In this document: piece after piece, positions 62,333-64,000 of the stretch | Position numbering within the stretch: the first letter of the stretch is position 1 | How the letters are laid out: each line of letters opens with the position of its first letter | Assembly (NCBI RefSeq): GCF_902806685.2 | Contig: NC_048537.1 | Span: 14,654,720-14,718,719, forward strand | Source: Maniola hyperantus | Taxonomy: Eukaryota; Arthropoda; Insecta; Lepidoptera; Nymphalidae | DNA length: 64,000 bases | Reading direction: 5' to 3' | Notes under the pieces: model-generated | Databases searched by the model: none | What the model was told of the DNA's origin: nothing | What the model saw: only the letters and a program-made list of their open reading frames with translations | Program-made: the position numbers and the translations under genes

Positions 62333-62820
62333 GGCCTCCTACGCACTGGCGACCATAGACGCGGCCAGGCCGCCGCGGCTATGGTCGCCGGTGCGTAGGC
62401 AAGCGCGACATGTGGACGGCCGAAAAATTTGCAGTCGACTTCCAAGGATGTGTCAAGATGGACGTGCAGAAGATAATCACGCTAACTGTGCTTGTGTATT
62501 TACTACGAAAACGAAAACGGAAGATTTCACGTAAAAGACAGTTTTGGGTGCATCCATTACTTTGCGAGAGAAAGACTACACGTCTGGTCGCCGCGGCCGA
62601 TGCGGTAGCACTGATGAATTTTAATACAGAAGTGATGTTCTCGACGGCCACGATTGGTCGCTGGTCGCGTGGCATCAAATTGGACGCCGCGGCCAACGGT
62701 GGCCGCTGGTCGCTGGCCGCTAAGTGCGTAGGGGCTATAGCGATTGCCATATAAAGTCCAGAATTCACTGGCCGCCGCGGCCAGGTCGCGGCGACCATGG
62801 TCGCCAGTGCGTAGGAGGCT
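62333..62820. mobile_element. PIF/Harbinger-like element, internally deleted
   Basis: 488 bp. Left GGCCTCCTACGCACTGGCGA and right TCGCCAGTGCGTAGGAGGCT are about 24-bp inverted repeats (one mismatch at the tip). TTA lies on both sides (62330-62332 and 62821-62823), the 3-bp duplication typical of PIF/Harbinger. Extra GGCCGCCGCGGC-type motifs sit beside each end. It carries the start of a transposase frame but no catalytic domain. Confidence 0.8.
62410..62754 (+). pseudogene. N-terminal Harbinger transposase remnant
   Basis: A 114-codon frame opens at ATG 62410, a few bases inside the left repeat. Residues about 20-60 include LVYLLRKRKRKISRKRQFWV followed by HPLLCERK; the (K/R)RQFWVHPLL phrase is the usual N-terminal signature of Harbinger (HARBI1-like) transposases. 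After about residue 62 the frame reads sequence belonging to the right terminus (RLVAAADAVALM and GRWSRGIKLDAAANGGRW), so the DDE domain has been deleted. It cannot be a working enzyme. Confidence 0.65.
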
Positions 62821-62823
62821 TTA

Positions 62824-63373
62824 CTATACACTTATGAAATTCACTACATTATTTCGTTTATCTTTGTAAGGTGAAAGGGTTATGCGATCAAATTATGTTA
62901 TCTTAATCATACATTTTAACACATACCGTACCATATTCAAATAGGTTCTTACACAAACATGTTTTACCATACCTATTTACTAGTAAATACCCGTGACTTC
63001 TGCGTGATTAACTAGATATAGTCGATCTATATAATATGTAACCTGTCAATTTTCTTAATAAAATTGTTTCTCAAAAACGACATCTGCAACAAAAAACCAT
63101 TATATGCAGTTTTTGACAATTTTGAGAAATTTGAACGTAGCTAAGTAGCTGATCGATAGATTATAGATAGATTGATTAATTATTATCGATTTCGGCCATT
63201 AAACCTTACGCTATATAATTTAATTTTAGATGTAAGAATACACTAAACAAAAATGCCGAGAATCAAATGAGATTATCTGAACATAAGTCCATAACGAATT
63301 TATGTCGGACCTTATCTATACACTATACAGTAACTGGAGCAACTGACGTAGGGCTGCTACCAGCCAGCCAGCG
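62824..63373. other. No gene seen
   Basis: AT-rich; nothing recognised. Confidence 0.5.
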
Positions 63374-63589
63374 GGGAGATTCGCTAACTCAATGATCAAC
63401 ACTCAATAATGACTATTTGACATTTGTTGGTTCTACATTGCTGCTTTACTGAGTTACATTAGGTAATATCAATTATCAACATAATCATAAAATCATTATT
63501 CGTAGAAAACCTTTAATGGATTAAAAATAAATGTCAAATGAGCTAGTCGGCTATCATTCAGTGATGATCACTGAGTTAGCGAATCACCC
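63374..63589. mobile_element. TIR element M10
   Basis: GATTCGCTAACTCAATGATC at the left and GATCACTGAGTTAGCGAATC at the right, about 30-bp inverted repeats when extended, with a second pair at ATTTGACATTT / AAATGTCAAAT. No clear duplication. Confidence 0.7.
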
Positions 63590-63608
63590 TTCCGCATTCG
63601 GCATTCCC

Positions 63609-63845
63609 TGATTTTTAGAGTTCAGTACCTCAAAAGGAAAAAGGCACCCTTATACCTATATAGGACCACTTTGTTGTCTGTCTGTCTGTCTGTCCGTCTG
63701 TCAGTCGTGTCTGTCAAGATAACCTATAGGGTGCTTCCTGTTGCCCTAGGATCATGAAATTGGTAGGTAGGTAGGTCTGATACAAGTAAAGGAATAAATC
63801 CGAGAACCGTGAATTTGTGGTTACATTACAGAAAAAAAATTAAAT
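63609..63845 (+). mobile_element. GTTCC-1, 5' half
   Basis: TTTTTAGAGTTCAGTACCTC, an extended CTGT run (63676-63702), AATTGGTAGGTAGGTAGGTC and GTGAATTTGTGGTTACATTA. It stops at GAAAAAAAATTAAATA and the far end is missing. Confidence 0.75.
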
Positions 63846-64000
63846 AGTCGCAGTCGTAGGCCGTACCTACACCCACCGATTCTTTACGCACAAGTAATTG
63901 AAAAATACAGGCAACCCTAACTTGTATGAAATGTTCGGCGCCAGAGCACGCATTGCTTCACTTGTTTACGCAATTACACTCATTGTTGGCAATTAGTAAA
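63846..64000. other. Window end, nothing recognised
   Basis: No supported feature. Confidence 0.45.

Noticed and set aside
1..64000. A new multi-gene system or gene cluster
   Set aside because: There is no set of adjacent intact genes. Apart from two probable first exons, the recognisable content is transposon-derived.

Overview
The window is repeat-dense, AT-rich nuclear DNA of a moth or butterfly (Lepidoptera). The evidence is the repeats: element ends carrying the hairpin CACGCGGACGAAGTCGCG followed by CTAG|T, repeats flanked by GGGTTCCGTA and CTTGGCCGG, tRNA-derived SINEs with GATGATGATG tails, and RTE- and CR1/Jockey-like LINE 3' ends. The scattered TAGGTA/TACCTA motif also fits. The species cannot be named. 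No complete protein-coding gene, rRNA, functional tRNA or CRISPR array is visible.

Gene content is limited to what look like the 5' ends of one or two plus-strand genes. At 28.0-28.6 kb a CpG-rich block ends in a good splice donor (TTG|GTAAGA) and has no ATG frame running into it, so it fits an untranslated first exon. At 38.43-38.79 kb there is a TATA box (TATATAGG) 31 bases upstream of a CAGTT initiator, then a 324-base exon, a six-codon upstream ORF whose stop lies one base before the next ATG, 23 codons of coding sequence, and a donor (CAAG|GTGAGG). The two could be alternative promoters of one gene, with the rest of the coding sequence to the right and possibly outside the window. I do not recognise the N-terminal peptide.

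Everything else I can name is transposon-derived. By layout: 0-10 kb has Helitron-like elements (HLE-1 to HLE-3), TIR elements M1, M3, M4, M5 and M9, and a foldback made from an RTE 3' end. 10-28 kb has more of these, a CR1/Jockey-like LINE end, two full-length SINE-1 copies, elements M2, M6, M7 and M8, and a degenerate RTE end. 29-38 kb has GTTCC elements and a 55-bp minisatellite. 39.5-40.5 kb is a hAT-like element with a perfect 8-bp target-site duplication, inside the presumed first intron. 41-53 kb is mixed, with the best LINE reading frame at 45.7-46.2 kb. 53.4-54.8 kb is a tandemly duplicated Helitron-like element. 57-58 kb has a Helitron-like element exactly between two 116-bp direct repeats. 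62.3-62.8 kb is a PIF/Harbinger-like element that keeps the N-terminal part of a transposase.

Family labels (HLE, GTTCC, M, SINE numbers) are mine for this window; they group copies seen here and are not database names. Nothing supports a new multi-gene system. The observations most worth following are the 38.4 kb promoter and first coding exon, the Helitron-like duplications, and the inverted-repeat structures that could give hairpin RNA.
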